Assembly (NCBI GenBank): GCA_964342265.1
Contig: CAYFFE010000018.1
Span: 1-40,164, forward strand
Length of the DNA: 40,164 bases
Direction of reading: 5' to 3'
Origin: Halioxenophilus sp964342265
GTDB taxonomy: Bacteria; Pseudomonadota; Gammaproteobacteria; Pseudomonadales; Cellvibrionaceae
Numbering within the stretch: the first letter of the stretch is position 1; each line of letters opens with the position of its first letter. The position numbers and the translations under genes are program-made. The notes below the pieces were generated by a model, which had not been told where the DNA came from, did no database searches, and saw only the letters and a list, made by a program, of their open reading frames with translations. Of the stretch, positions 33,474 to 40,164 are shown piece by piece.

Positions 33474-34729
33474 TCTCTATTGTTGTTTTGCTGAGACATA
33501 TCGTTAAAACAGGGATTTTGGGGCCAAGCGTAATATTTTCAGTGATTTCATTGGGGCAAATGTTGGTTTTCTATTTGGCAGTAGAGCTTACATTATACCC
33601 TGAAATAATGGCTGGGTGGTGGCAGGTTTCTACTGAATATAAAACATCCACTGTTGAGGTGTTAATTGTATATTTATACCTAATTTTTGTTTCGTATTGC
33701 TCATCAGTTTCTATAGATAAAGCAAAGAGTGAAGATGAGAATTTGAAAAAGGTTTTATATTTACACTTTTTAGAGAGTAAAGTTTTCTTTTTGATTATTT
33801 TTGCTTTGTTTATGCTTTGTGTGTTGCATCTAATATTGATCGATCTGGATAAAATCATAAGCTATAAAGTTTATTTATCAATTAGAAATTTTGAATTTGT
33901 GGGTGTTGATTCGACTATTTTTTCAACTTTACATAAATTGCTCCCTTTAATAGGTTTGTTTTTAGCTCCCGTTTTTGTTTATCACGTGTATAAAAAGAAT
34001 TGGCTGTTATTATTTTTTTCATTTTCTGTATTTTCTTATTCCTTCTTATACTCTCTTTCTCTTGCCTCCCGCTTCAGTGTGCTTCAGATATTGGTAGTGG
34101 CTGTTACCATTTACCTGTTAGATTCTAGACGTAAGCTTTTGGTGTTTTTTATCTCGCTTCTGGCGCTTACTGTGTTCGCAGGAGTGCTCAGTATACGTTT
34201 CGTTAACATTACCTATCAGTTAGGATTTGGTATTCCGTCGTTACTACTGATTTACGAAAAACACTACAAAGTTTTTTTAGATGCTAGTGCGTTTCTTTTT
34301 TTTAACGTATTTGGGGGGGGGTTCGGTACAGCGGTTAATCTTTCAGAAAAGGGTGTGGAGTACCCCTTTCTCTATAAAATATTGTCTTTTTCTCCATTTC
34401 CTTCGTTTTTAGATGGGTTTAGCCAGGTTCGAGATGCGGAAGTTAGGATCAATGAGTATGCTCCGTTTAATAATTTGTCTGAAGTATACCATTTTGGCTT
34501 GTTTTATGTTGTAGTTTATACACTGTTTTTATCCTTTTTCTTAAGGGCTTATGATAGGTTTTATAAGGCTAGAGAGGGCGTGGTGTATTTTATAATTATG
34601 TTACCGGCTTTTTTTGGTTTCTTTGTATTTCATAACTACCCGATAAGAAATTCATTTCGATGGATGGTAGTTAGCTTTTTGGTTGTAGTTGCAATAAATA
34701 CTTTTGGTCAAAAGGCAAGGGTTAAATAG
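33452..34729 (+). CDS. wzy: Probable O-antigen/repeat-unit polymerase, Wzy family
   Basis: The 425-residue protein has about ten membrane segments with larger loops and no close sequence motif, as is normal for Wzy, which is recognised by topology and position. A large periplasmic-type loop lies around residues 285-340 (GGGFGTAVNLSEKGVEYPF and following). The start GTG 33452 lies inside wzx (22-base overlap) behind GGAGG, suggesting coupling. The assignment as polymerase rests on the lack of other candidates in the wzz-wzx-wzy run. The G9 tract at 34313-34321 encodes its GlyGlyGly. Confidence 0.7.
   Translation: MSESIIVVSIVVLLRHIVKTGILGPSVIFSVISLGQMLVFYLAVELTLYPEIMAGWWQVSTEYKTSTVEVLIVYLYLIFVSYCSSVSIDKAKSEDENLKKVLYLHFLESKVFFLIIFALFMLCVLHLILIDLDKIISYKVYLSIRNFEFVGVDSTIFSTLHKLLPLIGLFLAPVFVYHVYKKNWLLLFFSFSVFSYSFLYSLSLASRFSVLQILVVAVTIYLLDSRRKLLVFFISLLALTVFAGVLSIRFVNITYQLGFGIPSLLLIYEKHYKVFLDASAFLFFNVFGGGFGTAVNLSEKGVEYPFLYKILSFSPFPSFLDGFSQVRDAEVRINEYAPFNNLSEVYHFGLFYVVVYTLFLSFFLRAYDRFYKAREGVVYFIIMLPAFFGFFVFHNYPIRNSFRWMVVSFLVVVAINTFGQKARVK
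34313..34321 (+). repeat. G9 homopolymer tract within wzy
   Basis: Nine consecutive G residues encode three glycines in the polymerase gene. Loss or gain of one G would shift the frame about two thirds of the way through the gene. Confidence 0.95.
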
Positions 34730-34759
34730 TATAAATACATTCAGTGAAAGAGGTGTGCT

Positions 34760-35581
34760 GTGAGTGAAAAGATTGAAAAAGTGGTTTCCGAAGTTGTTGC
34801 TGAGTTTCCTTTTGAAAATTACATGATAAGAAATGGTCGTGTTAGAGATTCTTATTTTAATATAGCTAAAACAGTTGTTCGTTTTCTTGATAAGGGGGCT
34901 ACTGTTTTAGATTTTGGGGCTGGGCCATGTGACATAACTGCTGTAATCAGTAATCTTGGTTATAAATGCTATGCAGTAGATGATTTAAGTGATGGTTGGC
35001 ATGGTTACGGTGATAATTATAAGAAAATAAGTTCTTTTGTTAGTTCTGTTGGAATAGAGTTTATAGAGTCAGATGGTACTGATTTACCATTCAATGATTC
35101 TATGTTTGATATGATAATGCTTCATGATGTTATTGAGCATTTTCACGAGTCTCCCCGTTTGATTTTAAATAAATTATTGAGGTTGCTAAAGCCAGGCGGA
35201 TTAATTTTTATTACAGTTCCTAATGCCGGTAATATAAGAAAGCGTATAGAGTTGTTGGTCGGTGGTACAAATTACCCAAGATTTGATACATTCTTTTGGA
35301 GTCCAGGTGTGTGGAGGGGGCATGTGCGAGAGTATGTCAAGAGTGATTTAAGTCTGCTTTCACAATATTTATCGTTAGAAACTGTTGAGCTTCGCGGTAT
35401 AGATAATATGCTTCAAAAGGTTCCAGGTAATTTTGTTAAACCATATTTGTTTGTAACAAAATATATGGATGGGTTTAAAGATTCTTGGTCGTATATCGGA
35501 AAAAAGCCGTTGAGTTGGGATCCTGATAAAGTTTTACGCGAGGGTTGTTTGGATCAAGAGCTAAAAGAGTATAAATATTAA
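34760..35581 (+). CDS. Class I SAM-dependent methyltransferase
   Basis: The 273-residue protein has SAM motif I VLDFGAGPCDITAVI near residues 49-63, a DLPFNDSMFDMIMLHDVIEHF segment (motif II region, split) and LLRLLKPGGLIFITVPNAGN. This is the Methyltransf_11/23 pattern. Start GTG 34760 has AAAGAGG at 34747-34753. It likely methylates a sugar of the repeat unit or a lipid-linked intermediate, an inference from location only. The C-terminal half shows no second recognised domain. Confidence 0.82.
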   Translation: MSEKIEKVVSEVVAEFPFENYMIRNGRVRDSYFNIAKTVVRFLDKGATVLDFGAGPCDITAVISNLGYKCYAVDDLSDGWHGYGDNYKKISSFVSSVGIEFIESDGTDLPFNDSMFDMIMLHDVIEHFHESPRLILNKLLRLLKPGGLIFITVPNAGNIRKRIELLVGGTNYPRFDTFFWSPGVWRGHVREYVKSDLSLLSQYLSLETVELRGIDNMLQKVPGNFVKPYLFVTKYMDGFKDSWSYIGKKPLSWDPDKVLREGCLDQELKEYKY

Positions 35582-35624
35582 ATTTCTTGATTTTCGTTTC
35601 TGGTGATTATGGGTTTTTCTGTCA

Positions 35625-36713
35625 ATGAGTAAAAATTCGACTTGTAAAAAGGATATTATAGTTGCAATTGTTAATCTTCCACCTCCAGTTACTGGCATGA
35701 CTTTGGCGACGTTACGTGTGTTGGAAATGCTGTCGGGCTCATTTGAAGTTAAGCGCTTTGCCTGTAAAAATCCTGGCCTTGGTGTTAGTTCCTGGCGTAT
35801 TTTGAAGAACATGTATTTCATGCTTGCTCCTTTATTTTTGTTTATATCTAGGTGGCGTGGTGCTTCGCTGGTTTATTTGACAGGTGCATCCAAATATTTT
35901 GGGTTGTTAATTACTTATTATGTTACTAAAACTGCGTTAATGCTTGGCTATAAAGTTGTACTTCATCATCATGTTTTTTCCTATGTTAATGAATATAACC
36001 GGATGGCAGCTAAAATATTTTCTATACGCAGTGGTGTTGCGCATATTTTTTTATGTCGTGGTATGGCTGAAAAAGTACAGGCAATGTACGGTGTTAATTT
36101 AAAGTTTGTAATTTATAGTAATTCATACTTGGTGAAAGATAATGGTTTAAGTGGAATAGGTACAGAGGAAAAAAATTATATTTCAGTCGGTTTAATTTCA
36201 AATCTGACTCCGGATAAAGGGCTCAGGGCTGTTGACTGTTTAGTTGACAGGCTGTCTTTCCAGAATGTTTGTGCCAGGGTTCTGTTGGCAGGCCCTGTTG
36301 CAAAAGGTAATGCGTTGAGTTTGTTGAATAGAATTAAATCTCATGATTTTGTCGATTACATTGGCCCTGCTTATGGTGAGAAAAAGGAATTCTTTTGGAA
36401 TTCAGTTGATATACTCTTCTTTTATTCGCAATATTCAGCAGAGGCAGACCCGTTGGTTATTTATGAGGCAATCTCGGCTGGTAAAATTGTTGTGTCTTCT
36501 GAAATCGGTTGCATTTGCGAGAATTTTGGGCAGTGGTGCCTTGTTTCTAGTTCGATAGATTCAGCGGTTGAATTGGTGGTTAGATTGTTGTCTGACGATG
36601 CATTTTACAAGGACCAAGAGGAAATTGCGTTTCGTGCAAAAAGTGAATTTATAAAGCGCGCTGAATTTGAGCGAGATCGTCTTTGCCGTTTTGTGCGTCA
36701 AGAACTGGATTGA
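35625..36713 (+). CDS. Glycosyltransferase, GT4-like
   Basis: The 362-residue protein has a GT-B-like start (IVAIVNLPPPVTGMTLATLRVLEML) and a middle segment SVGLISNLTPDKGLRAVDCL that matches the glycosyltransferase family 1/4 C-terminal domain. A donor-site region with EADPLVIYEAISAGKIVVSSEIG follows, close to the E-x7-E motif. It probably adds one sugar to the repeat unit at the cytoplasmic face. Donor and acceptor cannot be told from sequence. It follows the methyltransferase by 43 bases. Confidence 0.8.
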   Translation: MSKNSTCKKDIIVAIVNLPPPVTGMTLATLRVLEMLSGSFEVKRFACKNPGLGVSSWRILKNMYFMLAPLFLFISRWRGASLVYLTGASKYFGLLITYYVTKTALMLGYKVVLHHHVFSYVNEYNRMAAKIFSIRSGVAHIFLCRGMAEKVQAMYGVNLKFVIYSNSYLVKDNGLSGIGTEEKNYISVGLISNLTPDKGLRAVDCLVDRLSFQNVCARVLLAGPVAKGNALSLLNRIKSHDFVDYIGPAYGEKKEFFWNSVDILFFYSQYSAEADPLVIYEAISAGKIVVSSEIGCICENFGQWCLVSSSIDSAVELVVRLLSDDAFYKDQEEIAFRAKSEFIKRAEFERDRLCRFVRQELD

Positions 36714-36731
36714 ATTTTTCTTAAGGTGGTA

Positions 36732-37595
36732 ATGTATATGGGTGTAGGAGTATGGAAGAAAAACCTTTTTCTAAAAAAAGCATACAGGTATGGATTTAAC
36801 ATCTTGCGGCCCGTAGTTTTTTTAGCTCAAAGTAACTCTCGCGATGATGTGCTTCCTATAATTGTAAACTCTTTTCCTAAAAGTGGGACTCACCTACTTT
36901 TGCAGATTATTAACTCTTTCCCTAATATTATTGATCGTGGGCAGTTTTTGGCTTCTACTCCTTCTTTTTCTATGAAAATTAATTCTCATGCTGGTATGGC
37001 GAGGCGAGTAAACAGTTTGTTGAATAATGAAGTTGCAAGTGCTCACATGTTTTATTCTGCTGAAGTCAGTGAAGCTATAGCAAGCAAAAATTGTTTGCAT
37101 TATTTTATTTATCGGGACCCTAGAGATGTTTGTATTTCCGAGGCTTATTATCTGAGATATATGAATAGGTGGCACAGATTGCACAAATATTTTCGAGAGA
37201 TGGATGATATTGGCAAGTGTATTGATCTAAGTATTGACGGCTTGCCTGAGTCTATTTGTCCGGCTTATCCAAATATAACAAAACGTTTTGAGTTTTATAA
37301 AGGCTGGTTAACGGATCGCAACGTGCATTTAGTCAAGTTTGAAGATCTAGTTTCAATATCTAAGCACAGGGAAATATATAATATTGTAAAATATTACACT
37401 CAGAAAGTAGGGGTTAATAATGTGGACCAAATTGCTTCTCGGGCGGTTCTTAGTATTGATAGCAATTCTTCGCATACTTTCAGAAAAGGAGATGCTTATC
37501 AGTGGCGGTCTGAATTATCGGAAGCACAGAAGTTTAGGTTCTCTTCTATAGGAGAAGATTTGGTAAGGGAATTAAACTATGCGCCAACTTTCTAA
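36732..37595 (+). CDS. PAPS-dependent sulfotransferase (Sulfotransfer_1 type)
   Basis: The 287-residue protein has the 5'-phosphosulfate loop FPKSGTH at residues 48-54 and the 3'-phosphate motif YRDPRDVCIS at about 127-136. Later it has VHLVKFEDLV and, near the C-terminus, FRKGDAYQWRSELS, matching the RKG-type PAPS contact. These are hallmarks of cytosolic-type sulfotransferases, which move sulfate from PAPS to a hydroxyl. It sits between two glycosyltransferase genes and overlaps the second by 17 bases, so the acceptor is probably a repeat-unit sugar. ATG 36732 is chosen (AAGG 36723-36726); GTG 36726 and ATG 36738 are alternatives. Confidence 0.87.
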   Translation: MYMGVGVWKKNLFLKKAYRYGFNILRPVVFLAQSNSRDDVLPIIVNSFPKSGTHLLLQIINSFPNIIDRGQFLASTPSFSMKINSHAGMARRVNSLLNNEVASAHMFYSAEVSEAIASKNCLHYFIYRDPRDVCISEAYYLRYMNRWHRLHKYFREMDDIGKCIDLSIDGLPESICPAYPNITKRFEFYKGWLTDRNVHLVKFEDLVSISKHREIYNIVKYYTQKVGVNNVDQIASRAVLSIDSNSSHTFRKGDAYQWRSELSEAQKFRFSSIGEDLVRELNYAPTF

Positions 37596-38802
37596 GCCGA
37601 TACATATTCTGGTTCATGATTTTTCCGGGCATCCATTTCAGGTTCAGTTAAGCCGGCATTTAGCTTCGCGAGGTTATCTTGTAACTCATTTACATTGCAC
37701 TGATATAGTTGGGGCAAAAGGTAGCATAGAAAAAATGATTGGCGACCCGGTAAACTTTTTTGTTGATTCTATCTCTATTGGGCGCAACATAAATCGTTAC
37801 AATTTTCTAAAGAGGCTACTTGATGAGCGCAAATATGGTAAAGTCTTGAGCTCTCGGGTGCGGCAACTTAATCCAGATGTTGTGATTTCAGCTAATACGC
37901 CACTTGATGCACAGGTTCAGCTGTTTAATACCTGTCGCTCAATGGGGGTTCGATTTATTTTTTGGCTCCAAGACGTGTTAGGGATCGCCAGTAAATCCGT
38001 TTTATCTAAAAAATTAGGTTTGCTGGGCTCTATTATTGGCGACTACTACATCCGTACTGAAAAATCGTTGTTAAAAAATAGCGATCATATTGTGCCAATC
38101 TCTGAGGATTTTAAGTTCTTGCTCTTTAAATGGGGTGTCGAAACAAAAAACATTAGTGTTATCAATAACTGGGCTCCGTTAGAGGAGATGCCTCAGTTTC
38201 CTGTTGAAAACGACTGGCGTGTTACGCAGGGGTTAGAGCCGATAGACAGGGTAGCGATTTATTCTGGTGCGTTAGGCCTAAAACATAATCCACAACTACT
38301 TTGGGATTTAGCTAAAGATTTTGAGAAAAAGGGACCTAACTTCAAGCTGATCGTTATATCTGAAGGGTATGGTGCAAATTGGTTGAAAAAAAAGCTTCAT
38401 AATGAAAATTTGCCCAATCTAAAGCTCCTTCCGTTTCAACCATTTGAGCTACTTCCAAAAGTGCTTGCTTCCGCAAATGTGCTTTTAGCCATCTTGGAAC
38501 CAGAGGCCGGGGAATTTTGCGTACCTTCAAAAGTCTTAAGCTATATGTGTGTCGGGCGCCCGATTGCCTTGGCTGCAGCACGTAGCAATCTAGCTTCTAA
38601 GCTGGTTTCTAATAATATTTGTGGAATGGTTAGTGAGCCAAGCAATTCATCTGAACTGTGTGAAAATGTAAGCTCAATATTGGCCAGAGAAGACTTGGTA
38701 AAAAGCATGGGTGTCAACTCTCGTTTATATGCTGAAGAAAATTTTGATATTGTTAAAATAGCCGATAAATTTGAGACTATAATACAAGAAGTGACTAAAT
38801 AA
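37579..38802 (+). CDS. Glycosyltransferase, GT4 family (WbuB-like)
   Basis: The 407-residue GT-B enzyme starts IHILVHDFSGHPFQVQLSRHL and has a conserved N-domain stretch (VISANTPLDAQ, FIFWLQDVLG). Its C-domain has AIYSGALGLKHNPQLLWDLA, LLPFQPFELLPKVLASANVLLAIL and VPSKVLSYMCVGRPIALAA, the nucleotide-sugar-binding region. The sequence resembles WbuB-type transferases that act on N-acetyl-fucosamine or related donors, but the specificity is not assured. The start ATG 37579 has AAGGGA at 37565-37570. The epimerase follows within ten bases. Confidence 0.85.
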   Translation: MRQLSKPIHILVHDFSGHPFQVQLSRHLASRGYLVTHLHCTDIVGAKGSIEKMIGDPVNFFVDSISIGRNINRYNFLKRLLDERKYGKVLSSRVRQLNPDVVISANTPLDAQVQLFNTCRSMGVRFIFWLQDVLGIASKSVLSKKLGLLGSIIGDYYIRTEKSLLKNSDHIVPISEDFKFLLFKWGVETKNISVINNWAPLEEMPQFPVENDWRVTQGLEPIDRVAIYSGALGLKHNPQLLWDLAKDFEKKGPNFKLIVISEGYGANWLKKKLHNENLPNLKLLPFQPFELLPKVLASANVLLAILEPEAGEFCVPSKVLSYMCVGRPIALAAARSNLASKLVSNNICGMVSEPSNSSELCENVSSILAREDLVKSMGVNSRLYAEENFDIVKIADKFETIIQEVTK

Positions 38803-38811
38803 GGGGTGGAT

Positions 38812-39777
38812 ATGAAAAAAGCAGTCGTTTGTGGAGCAGGCGGGTTTATCGGTAGTCATTTAGTTAACCGTTTGAAATCTGAAGGTTTTTGGGTGAGAGG
38901 GGTGGACTTAAAGTACCCAGAATTTTCGCCTACTAAGGCCGAAGATTTTATGATCGCAGACTTACGTAGTCAACAAGCCTGTGAGAGGGTATTTGATCAG
39001 TCATTTGACCAGGTTTATCAATTAGCTGCTGACATGGGCGGTGCTGGCTATATTTTTACAGGTGAGCATGACGCCGACGTCATGCACAACTCGGCTACCA
39101 TTAATCTAAATGTTCTTGATACGTGCATGAAGCGTAATATCAAGCATATTTTTTATTCCTCTTCTGCGTGTATGTATCCTGAACACAATCAGTTAGATCC
39201 TAATAATCCCAATTGCGCTGAAGACTCCGCCTATCCAGCAAATCCAGATAGTGAATATGGGTGGGAGAAGCTATTTAGCGAGAGACTCTATTTGGCATAC
39301 GGCAGAAATTATGGCTTTAAGGTCCGTGTCGCTCGTTTCCACAATATTTTTGGCCCAGAAGGTACTTGGTGTGGGGGTAAAGAAAAAGCTCCTGCTGCTT
39401 TCTGTCGCAAGGTAGCTGAAACCGAAGACGGCGGTGTGATTGAAATGTGGGGAGATGGACTGCAAACACGATCTTTCCTTTACATCGATGAGTGTGTAGA
39501 AGGGGTACGTCGCCTAATGGAATCTGATTTTGAAGGACCGGTTAACATAGGTTCCGATGAAATGGTTACCATTAATGACCTCGCAAAAATTACAATGCAA
39601 GCTGCTGGTAAAAATATCGATATAAAGCATATTCCAGGACCTTTAGGTGTACGCGGTCGTAATTCAGATAATCAATTAATAAAAGAAAAATTGGGATGGG
39701 CACCTCGTGCTAAATTAGAAGACGGCATTAAAAAAACGTATCGTTGGGTAAGTGCTCAAGTTGATTTAACTAAATAA
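38812..39777 (+). CDS. GDP-mannose 3,5-epimerase-like enzyme
   Basis: The 321-residue extended SDR closely matches plant GDP-mannose 3,5-epimerase in several blocks: LAADMGGAGYI, YSSSACMYPE, RFHNIFGPEGTW, EKAPAAFCRK, EMWGDGLQTRSFLYIDECVEGV and GPLGVRGRNSDN. Residues aligning with the plant catalytic set are present: Cys120, Tyr149, Lys153 and Lys192. Nucleotide binding is by GAGGFIGSH at 8-16. The expected reaction is GDP-D-mannose to GDP-L-galactose (and GDP-L-gulose). ATG 38812 has AAGGGG at 38801-38806; GTG 38806 is the other start. It could instead epimerise a related GDP- or dTDP-sugar. Confidence 0.85.
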   Translation: MKKAVVCGAGGFIGSHLVNRLKSEGFWVRGVDLKYPEFSPTKAEDFMIADLRSQQACERVFDQSFDQVYQLAADMGGAGYIFTGEHDADVMHNSATINLNVLDTCMKRNIKHIFYSSSACMYPEHNQLDPNNPNCAEDSAYPANPDSEYGWEKLFSERLYLAYGRNYGFKVRVARFHNIFGPEGTWCGGKEKAPAAFCRKVAETEDGGVIEMWGDGLQTRSFLYIDECVEGVRRLMESDFEGPVNIGSDEMVTINDLAKITMQAAGKNIDIKHIPGPLGVRGRNSDNQLIKEKLGWAPRAKLEDGIKKTYRWVSAQVDLTK

Positions 39778-40005
39778 TTTGATTGGTCCTTTTGCTCAAG
39801 ACAACACTTCCTAAAAATATACTAGAGTTAGACATAAAAATTATATTGTCTGATTTAGAACTTATTTTTAGACGTTTGGCTTTCAGTTGCAGTGATTTTA
39901 GTTGTTTTCATTCCTCTCGAGTTGGTCTTGTAAACAACTATTGTCTAATTTTTTTTCATGGTTCTATACCTGTTCAGATTAAAAATATGAGCCAGCCTGT
40001 ATAAA
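39778..40005. other. AT-rich gap between the epimerase and fcl genes
   Basis: A frame from TTG 39783 to 40004 could encode 73 residues, but it lacks a ribosome site and resembles no family known to me. An imperfect inverted repeat TAGACA/TGTCTG occurs near 39829-39853. I read this stretch as noncoding, possibly a recombination scar between gene blocks of different origin. Confidence 0.4.
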
Positions 40006-40164
40006 GTGTTAGATAAAACCCCCAAAATCTATGTGGTCGGTCACCGAGGTATGGTTGGCGCGGCGATTGTTAAACAACTTGAGCAAAAGGGTTTCACCAA
40101 TATTATTGGCCGAACACACTCGGAGTTGGATTTAAAAAGTCAGCTGGCAGTGCAACAGTTTTTC
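40006..40164 (+). CDS. fcl: GDP-L-fucose synthase, 5' part
   Basis: The frame beginning at GTG 40006 runs off the window end after 53 codons. It encodes KIYVVGHRGMVGAAIVKQLE, the dinucleotide-binding start of GDP-4-keto-6-deoxymannose epimerase/reductase (Fcl/WcaG), then GRTHSELDLKSQLAVQQFF, including the S-x-LDL element of the family. It would give GDP-L-fucose, or a related GDP-hexose product. The partner gmd is not in the window. Codon use is more host-like than in 30.5-37.6 kb. The exact start is unsure because no ribosome site is visible. Confidence 0.85.
   Translation, partial: MLDKTPKIYVVGHRGMVGAAIVKQLEQKGFTNIIGRTHSELDLKSQLAVQQFF

Noticed and set aside
39783..40004. 73-codon frame after the epimerase gene
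   Set aside because: TTG start without ribosome site and no recognisable product; treated as noncoding.
1..40164. CRISPR arrays, insertion sequences, prophage or toxin-antitoxin genes
   Set aside because: No regularly spaced repeats, transposase or integrase motifs, or paired small toxin genes were recognised on either strand.

Overview
The window is a chromosomal segment of a polarly flagellated gammaproteobacterium. The gene content and order resemble Pseudomonas and Cellvibrionaceae-type relatives. Pointers are the motC-motD-parA-cheW-like-cheW-DUF2802 tail of a chemotaxis operon, a mtaD-ubiG-mupP-yciK block divergent from gyrA, a pheA / tyrA-aroA (fused) / cmk / rpsA / ihfB backbone, and a surface-polysaccharide locus directly after ihfB, as in the P. 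aeruginosa B-band O-antigen region. The species cannot be named from the sequence alone.

Layout: (1) 1-5134, plus strand: end of a flagellar stator gene, its MotB-type partner, a ParA ATPase, a CheW-domain scaffold with a long low-complexity linker, CheW and a DUF2802 protein. The 290 bp between motD and parA hold an unusual series of inverted repeats. (2) 5177-8788, minus strand: yciK, mupP, ubiG and mtaD. (3) 9090-18450, plus strand: gyrA, pheA, cysC, tyrA-aroA, cysD, cysN. Sulfate-activation genes are interleaved with aromatic amino-acid genes, and serC and hisC of the Pseudomonas order are absent here. (4) 18486-25112: a long hairpin, a secreted helix-hairpin-helix protein, pyrF, cmk, lapB, tRNA-Asn, rpsA and ihfB. 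(5) 25550-40164: a polysaccharide locus with rmlB, rmlA, a regulated-looking leader, a multi-SLBB outer-membrane exporter, a methyltransferase, Wzz, Wzx, Wzy, a second methyltransferase, a glycosyltransferase, a sulfotransferase, a second glycosyltransferase, a GDP-mannose 3,5-epimerase-like enzyme and the start of a GDP-L-fucose synthase gene cut by the window end.

How the parts connect: region 5 encodes a Wzx/Wzy-type heteropolysaccharide, probably carrying a dTDP-6-deoxyhexose derivative, methyl groups, GDP-L-galactose- or GDP-L-fucose-derived residues and sulfate. CysD, CysN and CysC make APS and PAPS. PAPS is the donor a sulfotransferase of this fold uses, so regions 3 and 5 may be metabolically linked as well as feeding cysteine synthesis. 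The stretch from about 30.5 to 37.6 kb is visibly much richer in A+T than the housekeeping flanks, as expected for a laterally exchanged polysaccharide cluster. rmlB, rmlA, the epimerase and the fcl start look closer to the host composition.

Most interesting signals: the structured motD-parA intergenic region with mutually exclusive pairings; a near-consensus promoter overlapped by an 11-bp inverted repeat and followed by two terminator-like hairpins before the exporter gene; a G9 tract in the predicted polymerase gene; the combination of sulfotransferase and sulfate-activation genes; and a bacterial homologue of plant-type GDP-mannose 3,5-epimerase with all expected catalytic residues. No CRISPR array, insertion sequence or prophage was recognised.
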